Numbered from the stretch's first letter, positions 11,601 to 19,995 are shown. The stretch is 64,000 nt of DNA from JACKHO01 sp041398745 (GCA_041398745.1 JAWKUB010000004.1:310001-374000); one strand, 5' to 3'. The notes: a model not told the origin generated them from the letters alone. Translations and numbers: made by a program.

Positions 11601-14600
11601 CAATGTCTTGGGAACACCGAATATCGACATCAACGGGAACGTGGTTCAGGACAACCAGGGACGCGGAATCTTCGCCAACTTGGTGGACACCTCGGTCGGT
11701 GATCTGTCCGCATCGTTCAACATTGTCCGTCGCAACTCGGGAGGAGCGGGCCTTTCGGTCCTGCTCAACAATACTGGCGGTGCAGCAGAAGTTGCGAACC
11801 AGCTTCTGTTAACCAACAACGCCATCCAGGAGAACGGAGGCACCGGACTGGATGTCTTGCTGAACGACATCAGCAACATCAGCCAGGTGGCCGTAACTGA
11901 CACGGAAATCCAGGACAACATCGGGGCCGGTTACACTCTGACGGTCAACAATGGAAACATTGGCGACGTTGTTGTTGCGAGAACAAACATTAACAACAAC
12001 ACCGGAGGAGATGGCCTGCTGATGGATTTGACTGGCAGTTCAATTGCCAACCAGCTCATTATTGACAGCAGTTCCGTGAGCGGCAACTTGTTGAACGGTG
12101 TCAATCTGGATTTGGACGGCACGACGATCAACGACCTGCAGATTTCAAACAATAATCAGGGATCACAGCTTGTCCCAGGCACGCTGGACGTTGATTTCAC
12201 GAACTTGATTTGGACAACATTCATCGATAACAACAGCAGTGCGTCTCTCGACATTGCCAGCATTACGTTGGATATTTCGCCAGCCGGCCAGATCTGGCGT
12301 CCAGATCAGACGCCATTTAACGATCGTTTCGAAGTAACCGGAACTTCAGACGTGACTGTCGGACTACAAGCGATCAATGGAGTCGCGGTGAATGCGGGCA
12401 CGAATCCTCTGCAAGATCTTGGCGGCAACGTGTTGCCCAACGGAGGCGTTCCACTCAACACCAGTTCGGTCAATTTTGATTTCAACGACTTCACCTCAGG
12501 AGAGCAATTCGAATACTCACTGGCTCACTCACTGCCGGGTGGAAACATACTTAGCGGCAACACATTGGTTGGGTCGATTATGACGGTTACGTTAGCAGAC
12601 GGCCGTTCGGCATCCGCAACGTTCACGAACACGACCCAAAGCGTCACCCAAGCATTCGCTGCTACTTTCCCAGGTATCTCGTCGAACGGGTTGGGAGGAA
12701 TTCGCCTCTCCGCCGCCAATGGATCGGACATTGGAAGTCTGAACGTCGACAACAACGAGATCAACAGCAACGGTGGACACGGACTTGAGCTCTTGGTCGC
12801 AAACAGCACTCTGCCTGCAGCCAACGGTAACATCAGTAACAATACGATTTCCAATCATGCGAACGGTGATGGCGTCCGGCTGATTAACCCTGACACGAAC
12901 GGAACGCCGTTCACTTTGAACTTCAACGGCAACACAATCAGCAACAACACTGGTGGGGGCGGCATCAATGTCGCCATCGACGACAATGCCGCTGGAATGA
13001 CTTCGGACTTCACCGGCAATACCGTCAGTGGAAACGGTGCAGGAGGCATTCTGCTGACAGCCAATCAAAACACCACCCTCAACACCACGTTTAACGGCAA
13101 TACTTTGGCCGACAATACAGAGGTTGGAATTGGCTTCAACCTGTCCAACAGCGCAACGGCGGCCATCGACATCCAGTCGACAACAGTTACCGGGACGACG
13201 AATGGTGGTGCAGTGACCCTGTTCAACGGTGACGGTGTCAGCCTACAGGCTCGTGACGATGTGCATGTCACGCAGTTCAATGTGCTCAACAGCACAGTCA
13301 GTAACAACGCACGGGATGGCATCCAGGTGAACCCGTTCGTCAACACTCAGGTTGATGACATCACGGTCCAGGGAAGCACCATCGATGGCAACCGGCATGG
13401 TGTGAATATCACTCGCCGTGACAACGTTGCTTTCAATGGCGGAACACGAGGGTCCATTCTCGTGGGCGGTGCCGGAGCCGGCAACTCCTTCAGCAACAAC
13501 ACGACCGATGCAGTTCGGCTGGTCTTTGGTGGAACGAACGCAACTCAACCAATCCAGGTTGATGAAAACACCATTGCAGGTGGTGTGAACGGAGTTCACC
13601 TGATTGGACAGAACTCCATCGTCACGACGGGTTCGATCATGGACAACACCATTTCGAGCACAACCAACGACGGTGTCCTCGTCAGTCTGAATAACAGCGC
13701 CGCCTTGGGTGACCCGCTGACTCCGGCTGTGCCGTTCAACATGACTGGCAACACGTTCAACAGCATTGGAAACAATGCCATTGACCTGCAGTCGACCGGC
13801 AGCGGATACATCAACGCGGACTTGGGAGCAAGTGCTGCCAACCGCTTGACCATCAACGGAGCAACCAACGGTATCAACATCAATGCGGCTGGTGCACCGG
13901 GTGTAGCGAGCAGCTTCAATATCGATGGTGCTGACATTACTGGTGTCACGAACAACGGTATCAACGCCACGCTCTCCGCCGGACAGAATCAGTTGAACAT
14001 TGCTGATACGAACGTCCAGGGAGCCGGAAACATTGGCATCAACGTTGTGGACACAAGTACTGGCCCAACGACGCTGACCATGAACGGTGTGCTGGTTGAC
14101 GGCTCGACCAACGACGGTATTGCGATCCGCAAGACCGCTGGCGGAGTCATGGACGCCACACTGCTCGACACGAGTTCTTCGTTCAACGGCGGTCGCGGCT
14201 TACTGATTGAAGCCACGAACGACAACGCCGGACGGAACACGTTCAACGTAGGACAAATTGGCGGAACGCAGTTGCGGTTCACCGACAACGGCTTGCAGGG
14301 TGTCCACTTCATCACCCGAGCCACCACAATGGATCAAACGCAGAATGGTGGAAACACGGACGTCCAGGTCAACACCGGCCTGACCGATCCTGCACCGGGT
14401 CAATATGTTGACACTGGCAGCCGAGACCGTGTGGTCGCCACAATGAATCTGTTCAATGCCTTTATCGTGGGTAACGGAGCAGATGGTGTCCTGCTGGACG
14501 TCGGCAGCAACACCCTGATGAACTCGCAACTCGCGGGATTGCAACTTGGTGGTAACGGATCAACGGACATCACCATTCGTCCGATTGTTTCCGCCAACCC

Positions 14601-14967
14601 ACCAAGCTCAATCGACAGTGCAGTTGCAGGGAACGACGTACTGGTATTCGATCCAGTCGCCCACCTCGACCTCGTGCTCGGCTCTGCCGACCTCGACAAC
14701 GATGGACTGGCCGAAAACAATGCCAGCACGCACAACTCTGGAACGCAAATTGGTGTCGCCTTCGCCGGTGCCAACTTCACAAACGCCGACCCATTCAAAA
14801 CGAATCGGGCCGTTCAGTTGGCCGGACATGTGCAAATCGATGGCCTGCTGAACACGCCGAACAACGACTTCATCGATATCTTCCAGCAAGATATTCAAGC
14901 CCTGTTCGCCGGCCAGCCGTTCTTCACCGTCGTGCCGCAAACCTTGTTCCCCGATAACACTCCATAA
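5653..14967 (+). CDS. Giant inverse-autotransporter-type beta-barrel / beta-helix surface protein
   Basis: The ATG at 5653 follows GGAGAG by 4 nt and is preferred to the in-frame GTG at 5638; this gives about 3104 residues. An extended signal region (residues 1-55, ending GWSQNAPAQ) leads into ~265 residues resembling the inverse autotransporter (intimin/invasin-type) outer-membrane barrel: alternating aromatic strands such as YSRIGLRSTMYDTGNGHFFGE, VGGGYRWFDGNAIWGVNSWYD and FGAEYLSPGFDARINGY. From ~360 onward the passenger is made of degenerate Asn/Gly/Asp-rich right-handed beta-helix coils (NNAGDGV, NGGNGIQ, SGNTVTGNG types). At ~1358-1771 the helix is interrupted by a different domain beginning SEPPDTMGAVGPNHIVE, rich in Asp/Trp strands and probably a beta-propeller. 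Beta-helix coils then resume to near the C-terminus. It is expected at the outer membrane with the passenger outside, as an adhesin or polymer-binding protein. A terminator follows at 15013. Confidence 0.85.
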   Translation: MHWIGRHSRFLSSCWRRLKTALASAPIRLKSVPKFIKAGAAGAAMLAIGWSQNAPAQDVMQPAPGIVTLDDFSGSMALSNDGGTYLLFDKMINRGPALDDGYSRIGLRSTMYDTGNGHFFGEIHGLITDHSRVGVNVGGGYRWFDGNAIWGVNSWYDDYETRTGNRYQQIGFGAEYLSPGFDARINGYAPIGDRTNYVSLIDPGTQTLYFGNTVGTLGLGAFESSQAGFDVEGGVPVPGLDWARGYAGMYYLTADGLDTTGVRARGEARFTEGVTLNFIAQNDNTRGTNLNINVEVQFSGQMPTRFGVPYAAVTRRFDQVRRTWGVQTLDHTENVNVPLINPDTGEAYRIFWVDNTNAGGGRGSFEDPSMGLPPVAPNSDLVLVRRGVGNTTGNISLLTDQRLLGEGKAHFINTDRLGVIQLPTTGFSDTGALPTLVTGMVGTPIITVADNTEVSGFNFAGFGTAIAGNDVENVLLQCLTGDVRNGIQLRGASGTAIIRDVDFNIGTGGTGISVRNDTRAPLMLDIDRVMTTSGSVGVEIAALRSPVTATLDRVTSTGATDTGLLLIGESTDLNTVVTSSNFLAGSGDGIDMRLRGTDGTTTFDRLIASNNAQDGIHAVADAQSDYNLNIINSTLRGNGDDNIDTDSIRTSRFKVFVDPTTASNAGDNNFEFLVDSGSTLVGTFLDTDLTGAGTDGINGLVRGGGTATLDFQRSLASGAGQDGYDVTVINGSALFTNVANGSFSGAGQDGFRQTVSNNSTATVILNDTDSANSGNTGFAFDVTGGASGPSLFNATINDGSLDNNGVNNIRGTVTQQSQANIVMSNVTASGGASAGGVDFNVQSAARLIGVWNGGSASNTGADGIDVQVTGSGSRANLALSNLTINNNAGDGVNARLTNGRPGSDLTIGFNNVTINQNSIHGVDYEITGEDATGALTFANTTIRANRDGVQFDVRDGADFVLSSPTFGNDFSNNRDNAIQGIVSDAGSTALVDLQAIDASNAGNSALVFDVSNSGVMSVNMLGSNVVSAGRDGLMADVTTGGTLIFMDTQSLFSGNGSAGTHSGVNINVDGTNSQAVAMFLGSVANGNTLDGFTFAVTNDGSLTAQLDGTASPVTAIGNLRNGVRFIGVNANEANLVMSGPNVFDLNGATNVLYGVSGANQAVASFSGSSTNSFGDGVNVRMQDVVNGAINLQTVTGIIENNVGDGIAIDLVNTNLGSATVKGVTYDGLSITGFNIINNGGAGIRIDSDNSDVSQAIIDGNFIDQNQNGIIANLLNGSDWDLSITNNFVLTSAQYGILVNQGDNDTQSTITIDTNTVASSLDTNVAVNLSGSAVAAVHIDNNIIDGDGLPGDPVFNIGLNFLADSFSLFGSSEPPDTMGAVGPNHIVELLNDAFSIYDKTTGTLLQRTLDETFWTNAGASLGSSDVFDHRIIFDPVSQRWFASTITRGTGNEILIAVSDTDDPTGTWQSVQFIGDVDDTLFNDFDTLAVDGDAIVIGTNNFDATDAFQNVSLFSIPKADLLLATPTAANLSRFENLAETTIGFTPQPVVSDDVDSTAYSLSADYVNSPGGQLLLTTLNNVDTATAAVGTTATISGVPSFTFAPLATQPGGLVDSGGDRINSNVVEVNGRFWGSQAVDVAGRSGILWYEIDPTTNSVIQSGTIADPGTDYFFPSIAVNNRGEVVIGFSGSSDTQFISSMAAFGTTTGGITTFQAPQLLASGSSTYFGSRWGDYSATVVDPSTQDAFWTFQEIALSPTTYGTQITRFDITFSNISTGNTANEGIRVTAADNAQMLASTVSGNTVTGNGGNGIQASATDNAIIDSLDINGNTITASGGNGVQASAANNVTVGALNINGNTIDTSGGNGVLTSFMDATSTGLLSIDGNAVTNSGAHGIVTTLTQTASATSIAVDNNISNANIQDGIRVRATGTTTIGSLTTDGNSVSGNGGTGIFIETASPVTLGALSVSNNVNVANNAGDGIDILLTNVLGTPNIDINGNVVQDNQGRGIFANLVDTSVGDLSASFNIVRRNSGGAGLSVLLNNTGGAAEVANQLLLTNNAIQENGGTGLDVLLNDISNISQVAVTDTEIQDNIGAGYTLTVNNGNIGDVVVARTNINNNTGGDGLLMDLTGSSIANQLIIDSSSVSGNLLNGVNLDLDGTTINDLQISNNNQGSQLVPGTLDVDFTNLIWTTFIDNNSSASLDIASITLDISPAGQIWRPDQTPFNDRFEVTGTSDVTVGLQAINGVAVNAGTNPLQDLGGNVLPNGGVPLNTSSVNFDFNDFTSGEQFEYSLAHSLPGGNILSGNTLVGSIMTVTLADGRSASATFTNTTQSVTQAFAATFPGISSNGLGGIRLSAANGSDIGSLNVDNNEINSNGGHGLELLVANSTLPAANGNISNNTISNHANGDGVRLINPDTNGTPFTLNFNGNTISNNTGGGGINVAIDDNAAGMTSDFTGNTVSGNGAGGILLTANQNTTLNTTFNGNTLADNTEVGIGFNLSNSATAAIDIQSTTVTGTTNGGAVTLFNGDGVSLQARDDVHVTQFNVLNSTVSNNARDGIQVNPFVNTQVDDITVQGSTIDGNRHGVNITRRDNVAFNGGTRGSILVGGAGAGNSFSNNTTDAVRLVFGGTNATQPIQVDENTIAGGVNGVHLIGQNSIVTTGSIMDNTISSTTNDGVLVSLNNSAALGDPLTPAVPFNMTGNTFNSIGNNAIDLQSTGSGYINADLGASAANRLTINGATNGININAAGAPGVASSFNIDGADITGVTNNGINATLSAGQNQLNIADTNVQGAGNIGINVVDTSTGPTTLTMNGVLVDGSTNDGIAIRKTAGGVMDATLLDTSSSFNGGRGLLIEATNDNAGRNTFNVGQIGGTQLRFTDNGLQGVHFITRATTMDQTQNGGNTDVQVNTGLTDPAPGQYVDTGSRDRVVATMNLFNAFIVGNGADGVLLDVGSNTLMNSQLAGLQLGGNGSTDITIRPIVSANPPSSIDSAVAGNDVLVFDPVAHLDLVLGSADLDNDGLAENNASTHNSGTQIGVAFAGANFTNADPFKTNRAVQLAGHVQIDGLLNTPNNDFIDIFQQDIQALFAGQPFFTVVPQTLFPDNTP

Positions 14968-15012
14968 GAGATAGCCAATCTCAAACTTACAGTAATCTGG
15001 GTGAGGGGAAGG

Positions 15013-15054
15013 CAGGGTCCGCGAGCAATTGCTTGCGGACCCTGTTATCTTTTG
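15013..15054 (+). terminator. Rho-independent terminator of the giant surface-protein gene
   Basis: A 14-bp stem (15013-15026 with 15031-15044, one G-U pair) closes on a four-base loop (aatt) and is followed by a T-rich tail (TTATCTTTT). It lies 46 bases after the stop of the giant gene and ahead of rimO, so it separates their transcription. Confidence 0.85.
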
Positions 15055-15200
15055 CGCCAATCGAACTTTCGAGCATTCTTCAGGCCCCAAAGCGACAAAC
15101 TCCGGCTCGCGGCGCTTGCGGTCCGCTATCCCGCTGGTCAAACTGTACTCAGCACCGCTGCTTTTAAGGCTCTCCAACCCGCAGAACTGCACAAACGTCC

Positions 15201-16622
15201 ATGCAGGAACTTCCCATTCTCTCTGATGATCCCGTCGAACTGCCGCAGGCGCTGCCTACGGGAAAGGGGAAGGGCACTTACGCGTTCGTCAGTCTTGGAT
15301 GCCCAAAGAACCTCGTTGACAGCGAGAAAATGTTGGGGCACCTTGCCTCTGACGGCTATGCCCTCGTAGATGATCCCGCACAGGCCGACTTCGTCATTGT
15401 GAACACATGCGGATTCATCGAACAAAGCCGGGACGAGTCGAAGGCGGTCATCCGCGAAATGCTGGACTTGAAGGCCGCCGGAAAGACCAAAGGTGTGATT
15501 GTTGCCGGATGTCTCCCCGAACGCTTGGGGGAAGGTGAGCTTCTCAAGGAGCTCCCCGACATTGACCACGTCGTCGGAGTTTTCGGACGAGATGAAATCT
15601 CGACAGTTGCCGACCGGTTTGTGGATGGCGTCCGTGAACAACGGGAACTGTTCCGTCCCGCACCTGTCCGAGCCCTCGATGACACCGCTCGTCTGCGAAT
15701 GACACCGCAGCACTACGCGTATTTGAAAATCTCCGAAGGTTGCGACCGCACCTGCACGTTTTGCTCGATTCCGCAAATGCGTGGCAAACACGTGACTAAG
15801 CCCATCGAAATGGTCGTGCGAGAGGCCCAGGAACTGGCGGATGACGGTGTGCGAGAACTCATTCTCGTCGCTCAGGACACAACCTATTACGGAATGGACT
15901 ACTACGGTGAGGTCCGACTCGACGCACTGCTCCGCGAACTGGAGAAGGTCGGGGGAATCGACTGGATTCGCCTGATGTATCTCTACCCGGTCAACTTCAC
16001 CGACAGTCTCATCGATACCATTGCCGGTTCGTCGAAAATTCTGCCGTACCTGGACATGCCGCTGCAGCACATCAATTCGCAGGTGCTCAAACGCATGCAG
16101 CGTCGCGTGAATCGTGAAAAGACAGTTTCACTGGTGCAGCAACTGCGAGACCGCATTCCCAATCTGGTCATGCGGACGACGTTTGTCGTTGGGTTCCCAG
16201 GGGAGACCGACGCACAATTCGAAGAATTGCGAGACTTCGTTCAGGAAACACAATTCGAACGGATGGGTGTCTTCCCATACTCGCTCGAGCCAGGCACGCC
16301 AGCAGTGAAGCTGGATGGACATCTCCCGGAGCATGTCAAAACCGAACGCACCGAAGCGCTCATGGAAGCGCAGCAGGAAATCGCGTTTGCGTGGGGAGAG
16401 TCACTGGTCGGCTACGAACTCGATTGTCTCATCGACGGCCCCGCCGAAGATTCGGAGTTCTTCGTCGGTCGAATTTTTGCCGACGCTCCTGAAATCGATG
16501 GCGTCGTCTATGTGGCCGGCGAAGGGTTGAAGGCGGGTGATATGGTGCCGGTGGAAATTGTGGAATCTCGTGACTACGACCTTGTCGGTGTGCTCTCAAC
16601 CGACGAAGACGAGGACGAATGA
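15201..16622 (+). CDS. rimO: Ribosomal protein uS12 methylthiotransferase RimO
   Basis: This radical-SAM enzyme adds a methylthio group to an aspartate of ribosomal protein S12, using two 4Fe-4S clusters and S-adenosylmethionine. The N-terminal MTTase domain begins VSLGCPKNLVDSEKMLG and holds VNTCGFIEQSRDES and VAGCLPER, which supply the three auxiliary-cluster cysteines. The radical-SAM cluster motif is C181-x3-C185-x2-C188 (SEGCDRTCTFCSIP). A C-terminal TRAM-like region follows (LVGYELDCLIDGP). The GCPKN and QMRGKH phrases separate RimO from the related tRNA enzyme MiaB. The frame is complete at 473 residues, with a short acidic tail (STDEDEDE). pgsA starts 6 nt after its stop, so the two are cotranscribed. 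Confidence 0.95.
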   Translation: MQELPILSDDPVELPQALPTGKGKGTYAFVSLGCPKNLVDSEKMLGHLASDGYALVDDPAQADFVIVNTCGFIEQSRDESKAVIREMLDLKAAGKTKGVIVAGCLPERLGEGELLKELPDIDHVVGVFGRDEISTVADRFVDGVREQRELFRPAPVRALDDTARLRMTPQHYAYLKISEGCDRTCTFCSIPQMRGKHVTKPIEMVVREAQELADDGVRELILVAQDTTYYGMDYYGEVRLDALLRELEKVGGIDWIRLMYLYPVNFTDSLIDTIAGSSKILPYLDMPLQHINSQVLKRMQRRVNREKTVSLVQQLRDRIPNLVMRTTFVVGFPGETDAQFEELRDFVQETQFERMGVFPYSLEPGTPAVKLDGHLPEHVKTERTEALMEAQQEIAFAWGESLVGYELDCLIDGPAEDSEFFVGRIFADAPEIDGVVYVAGEGLKAGDMVPVEIVESRDYDLVGVLSTDEDEDE

Positions 16623-16628
16623 CAACGT

Positions 16629-17288
16629 ATGGCCGAGCCATCCCCATCCGGTTCGCAAGAGTCAGTTGAGTCTCAGTGGAACATCCCGAACGCCATTACG
16701 TTGGGGCGGCTGATCCTGTCGTTCGTGGTACTCATTTTCATTAGTCTCACAGACTGGTGGGTAACAGCAACCATTCTGTTCGTCATCGCGGCACTGTCCG
16801 ATGTATTGGATGGTTATCTGGCCCGGGCGTGGAATCAAATCACCATTCTCGGTCGCATCATGGACCCGTTCGTCGATAAGGTACTCATTGGCGGCACGTT
16901 GATTTTTCTGGTTGCCGAACCGGAGAGCGGCGTGACCCCGTGGCTGACTTTCGCCGTCATTGGGCGAGAAATGTTCATTACTGGCCTGCGTTCCACAATG
17001 GAACAGCACGGAATTGACTTCTCCGCCCAGTTCAGTGGCAAGCTGAAAATGGGCCTGCAGAGTGTCACCGTCCCAGTCTGCCTCCTCTCCATGAGCGACT
17101 GGGCAGTTCAAGCAATGGGCGAGTGGGCAGGGGAGTTCTTGATTCTCCGGACGGTGTTGCTGTGGGGGACGCTCATTATCACGGTCTACAGTGGCTTGGA
17201 GTATACGTGGCGGGCGTGGTCGGTGTGGAAAAAGCGAGCAAAAGAGATCGGAACAACCACAGCGGACGAACCACCCGCTGCCGGATAA
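16629..17288 (+). CDS. pgsA: CDP-diacylglycerol--glycerol-3-phosphate 3-phosphatidyltransferase
   Basis: The full CDP-alcohol phosphotransferase signature is present: D58-x2-D61-G62-x2-A65-R66-x8-G75-x3-D79-x3-D83 (within SDVLDGYLAR and LGRIMDPFVDK). The enzyme makes phosphatidylglycerol phosphate from CDP-diacylglycerol and glycerol-3-phosphate in the inner membrane. Several hydrophobic helices are visible, beginning ITLGRLILSFVVLIFISL. NIPNAITLGR ahead of the first helix is typical of PgsA rather than of phosphatidylserine synthase. A charged extension ends the protein (KKRAKEIGTTTADEPP). It follows rimO by 6 nt. Length (219 residues) is normal. Confidence 0.92.
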   Translation: MAEPSPSGSQESVESQWNIPNAITLGRLILSFVVLIFISLTDWWVTATILFVIAALSDVLDGYLARAWNQITILGRIMDPFVDKVLIGGTLIFLVAEPESGVTPWLTFAVIGREMFITGLRSTMEQHGIDFSAQFSGKLKMGLQSVTVPVCLLSMSDWAVQAMGEWAGEFLILRTVLLWGTLIITVYSGLEYTWRAWSVWKKRAKEIGTTTADEPPAAG

Positions 17289-17471
17289 GAGGCAATCCCT
17301 CAATTCCTCCCCCTTAATTCCTGTCTCCTGACTCCCAACTCCTATTCACAACCTTGGGACTTGCGTCCAAAAACGCTATCTTCCCGTGCTGATTGGCTTT
17401 CCAAACCAAAACCGTTGGCTTAAGCCGTCCCTCATTCCGTAACTTGTTCCCCACGTGGGAACTATGAAACC

Positions 17472-19274
17472 ATGCCGATTATCAGCGTTGAAGGTGCCTG
17501 GCTGAACCGACTTCTCGGAGCCGATTACCCCGTTGAAGAACTCGCCGATGCCCTCGAACAATTGGGCTGCGATGTCGACGAAGTGGTCGATATCGAACGG
17601 TTCCGTTGCCCCAACTGCCAGTTTGTGGTCGAAGGTTCCCTCGGAGCCGAATCGACACGCCGCTGCAACTGGTGCGAGCATGAGCAGGAAAAGCAGTTCG
17701 AAAAAATCGGTGGAAGTACTGTTATTCGACTCGATTTGCTCGCCGCGCGTCCCGACCTGTTCGACGTGGGTGGACTTTCCCGAGCACTCAAAGGCTACCT
17801 CGAAACGGAACTCGGACTGCCCAATTACGAGGTCGGAAGTTCCGATTTGCAGGTCATTGTTGATCCCTCCACCAATGGCGATGATTGTCAACGGCCATAC
17901 ATTTGCTGTGCAATCGTCGAAATGCCGGACCTCGATGAAGCGACGCTCATTTCCCTGATGAAACTTCAGGAAACACTCCACTGGGGTGTGGGCCGCGACC
18001 GTAAGCTCGCTTCGATTGGCGTCTACGATTTAGACACTGTGACCGGCCCCATCAGCTACACCACAATCGATCCCGACAACGACCCGTTCGTCCCACTCGG
18101 AATGCCCGGGCAGTCGATGTCGGGACGTTCAATTCTGGAGAATCACCCCAAAGGTGTGGCGTACGCGAAATTGCTCGCGGACTCAAAACGCTATCCCGTA
18201 CTGCAAGATGCCAACGGGCAAGTCCTGTCGATGCCTCCCATCATCAACAGTGACACGACCAAAGTGACCATGAAATCCCGTCGGTTGTTCATTGACGTGA
18301 CCGGCGTCAGTGAGTCGGCAGTTCGGAAATCTCTCGACACATTCGTTGCGTCACTGCTCGAACTGGGGGGGACGGCCAAGTCAGTCACCATTGTGCATCC
18401 CGATGGCACAACCACAGTCACACCCGATCTTTCACCACGTGAAATTCGTATCGAACTCGCCGCTGCCCGGCGTTGGCTCGGTTTGCCACTGACGGCGGAA
18501 TCGGCAATCCATGCCCTGCAGAAAATGCGACTCGACGCCAAAGTCGAGAGCGCGAATGCCGACACAATTGTCGTGCAGTTCCCGGCACTGCGAACTGACT
18601 TCAAACACATGGTCGACGTCTTTGAAGACCTCGCCATTGGGTATGGTTACCGCAACATTGTCCCCAGTCCCGTGGGACAAATGACGGCTGGCCAACCGCG
18701 ACCGGAAGAGCAGGTGAGCGAGCTGGTTCGCGGCAGCATGATTGGTCTGGGCTACTCGGAAATCATGTCGCTTCCCATGACCACCGAGGAGTCGCAGTTC
18801 TCAAACTTCCGTTTGCCCGTCCCAGAGCGCTACCCGCGCATTGGGAATCCCAAACTGAAAGCAATGACCGTCGTCCGCAATCATTTGATGACCGGACTCA
18901 TGGAGCACCTGCGAGAAAACCGCCGGGCACCACTTCCTCTGAGATTCTTTGAACTCGACAACGTCGTGAATTTGGACGGCGATGCCGAAGTGGGAACAGT
19001 GGAAACCCGTCATATTGCCATCGTGGAAATGGGACGCGAAGCCAGCTACGCGTCGATCCGCTCGGTGGTCGACGCTCTGCTGTTTGAGTTGGGTGTCGCG
19101 GGGACATATGCAGCCATCGAGAACGAAGCCTTTATCCCAGGACGCGTGGCTCAACTTTCATCCGACGGCGTCCTCTCAGGATTTCTCGGCGAACTACATC
19201 CCGAGACGATTACCAATTTCGGCCTCGACCATCCGGTCGCCATTGCTGATTTGACTATCGCCCGGGTCTTTTAG
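17472..19274 (+). CDS. pheT: Phenylalanyl-tRNA synthetase beta subunit, archaeal/eukaryotic type, with zinc-ribbon insert
   Basis: At 600 residues this is much shorter than the ~800-residue bacterial PheT and lacks both the N-terminal EMAP-like tRNA-binding domain and the C-terminal FDX-ACB anticodon domain. It starts with the archaeal-type MPIISVEGAWLNRLLG, contains B3/B4-type editing-domain sequence (YICCAIVEMPDLDE, KLASIGVYDLDTVTGPI, NPKLKAMTVVRNHLMTGL) and ends with the catalytic-like core domain (LRFFELDNVV, GFLGELHPETITNFGL). Near the N-terminus there is an unusual four-cysteine knuckle, C46-x2-C49-x15-C65-x2-C68, likely a zinc ribbon. PheT pairs with PheS to charge tRNA-Phe. No pheS is present in this window. 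bioD starts 22 nt after the stop. Archaeal-type PheRS is known in spirochaetes; its presence here implies old transfer. Confidence 0.85.
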   Translation: MPIISVEGAWLNRLLGADYPVEELADALEQLGCDVDEVVDIERFRCPNCQFVVEGSLGAESTRRCNWCEHEQEKQFEKIGGSTVIRLDLLAARPDLFDVGGLSRALKGYLETELGLPNYEVGSSDLQVIVDPSTNGDDCQRPYICCAIVEMPDLDEATLISLMKLQETLHWGVGRDRKLASIGVYDLDTVTGPISYTTIDPDNDPFVPLGMPGQSMSGRSILENHPKGVAYAKLLADSKRYPVLQDANGQVLSMPPIINSDTTKVTMKSRRLFIDVTGVSESAVRKSLDTFVASLLELGGTAKSVTIVHPDGTTTVTPDLSPREIRIELAAARRWLGLPLTAESAIHALQKMRLDAKVESANADTIVVQFPALRTDFKHMVDVFEDLAIGYGYRNIVPSPVGQMTAGQPRPEEQVSELVRGSMIGLGYSEIMSLPMTTEESQFSNFRLPVPERYPRIGNPKLKAMTVVRNHLMTGLMEHLRENRRAPLPLRFFELDNVVNLDGDAEVGTVETRHIAIVEMGREASYASIRSVVDALLFELGVAGTYAAIENEAFIPGRVAQLSSDGVLSGFLGELHPETITNFGLDHPVAIADLTIARVF

Positions 19275-19296
19275 TCCTGCACGGAGGAGCACATCC

Positions 19297-19995
19297 ATGC
19301 AAGGGCTGCTGATTACCGGAACCGACACGGATGTCGGTAAGACGCATCTCACCGCAGGACTGTTACGTTTCCTGCGAAGAAGCGGAGTGAACGCCGCCGC
19401 ATACAAGCCTGTCTGCAGTGGTTCAACACAACAGGCTGACGGCACCTGCACCTGGAACGACGTCGAACAACTTTATGCTGCGGCAGACGGAAAGTTCCCC
19501 CGAGACCGAATTTGCCCGCAGCGATTTCACGCCCCATTGGCACCACCATTGGCCGCGCGCCAGGAAGGGCAGTGCATTGACCTGCAATCTCTTCTGCTGG
19601 GAGTCGACTGGTGGAAGAACCAGGTCGATTTACTGCTCGTTGAGGGGGTCGGAGGCTGGCTCTGTCCGCTGACCGACACCGAATGCATCCAGGATTTTGC
19701 CGTCAAACTGGGCTTCCCTGTGCTGCTGGTGGCACAGCAAAAACTGGGAACAATTAACCATACGTTGCTTTCCGTAAACGCTATCCGCAATGCCGGACTG
19801 TCGTTAGCTGGAGTCGTCCTGAACCAGACTCAGCCGAATGTTGACCCGTCGGCGGACCAGAATCTTGAAGCAATTAAATCGTACGGGCATGTTGAAAATG
19901 TTTGGGCCACACCGTTTACGTCCGAAAGCGAGTTGCCCGATGCACCCGCATTGATTCGCATTGGCGGACATTTGCAAGCTATACTCCAGTGTTAG
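19297..19995 (+). CDS. bioD: Dethiobiotin synthetase
   Basis: The protein opens with the BioD P-loop, GLLITGTDTDVGKTHLTAGL (Walker A lysine K15), followed by AAYKPVCSG, where the Lys and Ser/Gly contact the diaminopelargonate and CO2 site. LLLVEGVGGWLCPLTD carries the conserved Glu-Gly-x-Gly-Gly motif, and VLLVAQQKLGTINHTLLS the LG-x-x-NH stretch. BioD closes the ureido ring of dethiobiotin with ATP and CO2, the penultimate step of biotin synthesis. No other bio gene is near, so it is split from the rest of the pathway; it follows pheT by 22 nt, preceded by GGAGG. Length (232 residues) is standard. Confidence 0.93.
   Translation: MQGLLITGTDTDVGKTHLTAGLLRFLRRSGVNAAAYKPVCSGSTQQADGTCTWNDVEQLYAAADGKFPRDRICPQRFHAPLAPPLAARQEGQCIDLQSLLLGVDWWKNQVDLLLVEGVGGWLCPLTDTECIQDFAVKLGFPVLLVAQQKLGTINHTLLSVNAIRNAGLSLAGVVLNQTQPNVDPSADQNLEAIKSYGHVENVWATPFTSESELPDAPALIRIGGHLQAILQC

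Noticed and set aside
15138..16070. 310-codon open frame opposite rimO
   Set aside because: Shadow of rimO; rimO has complete catalytic motifs in the other frame.
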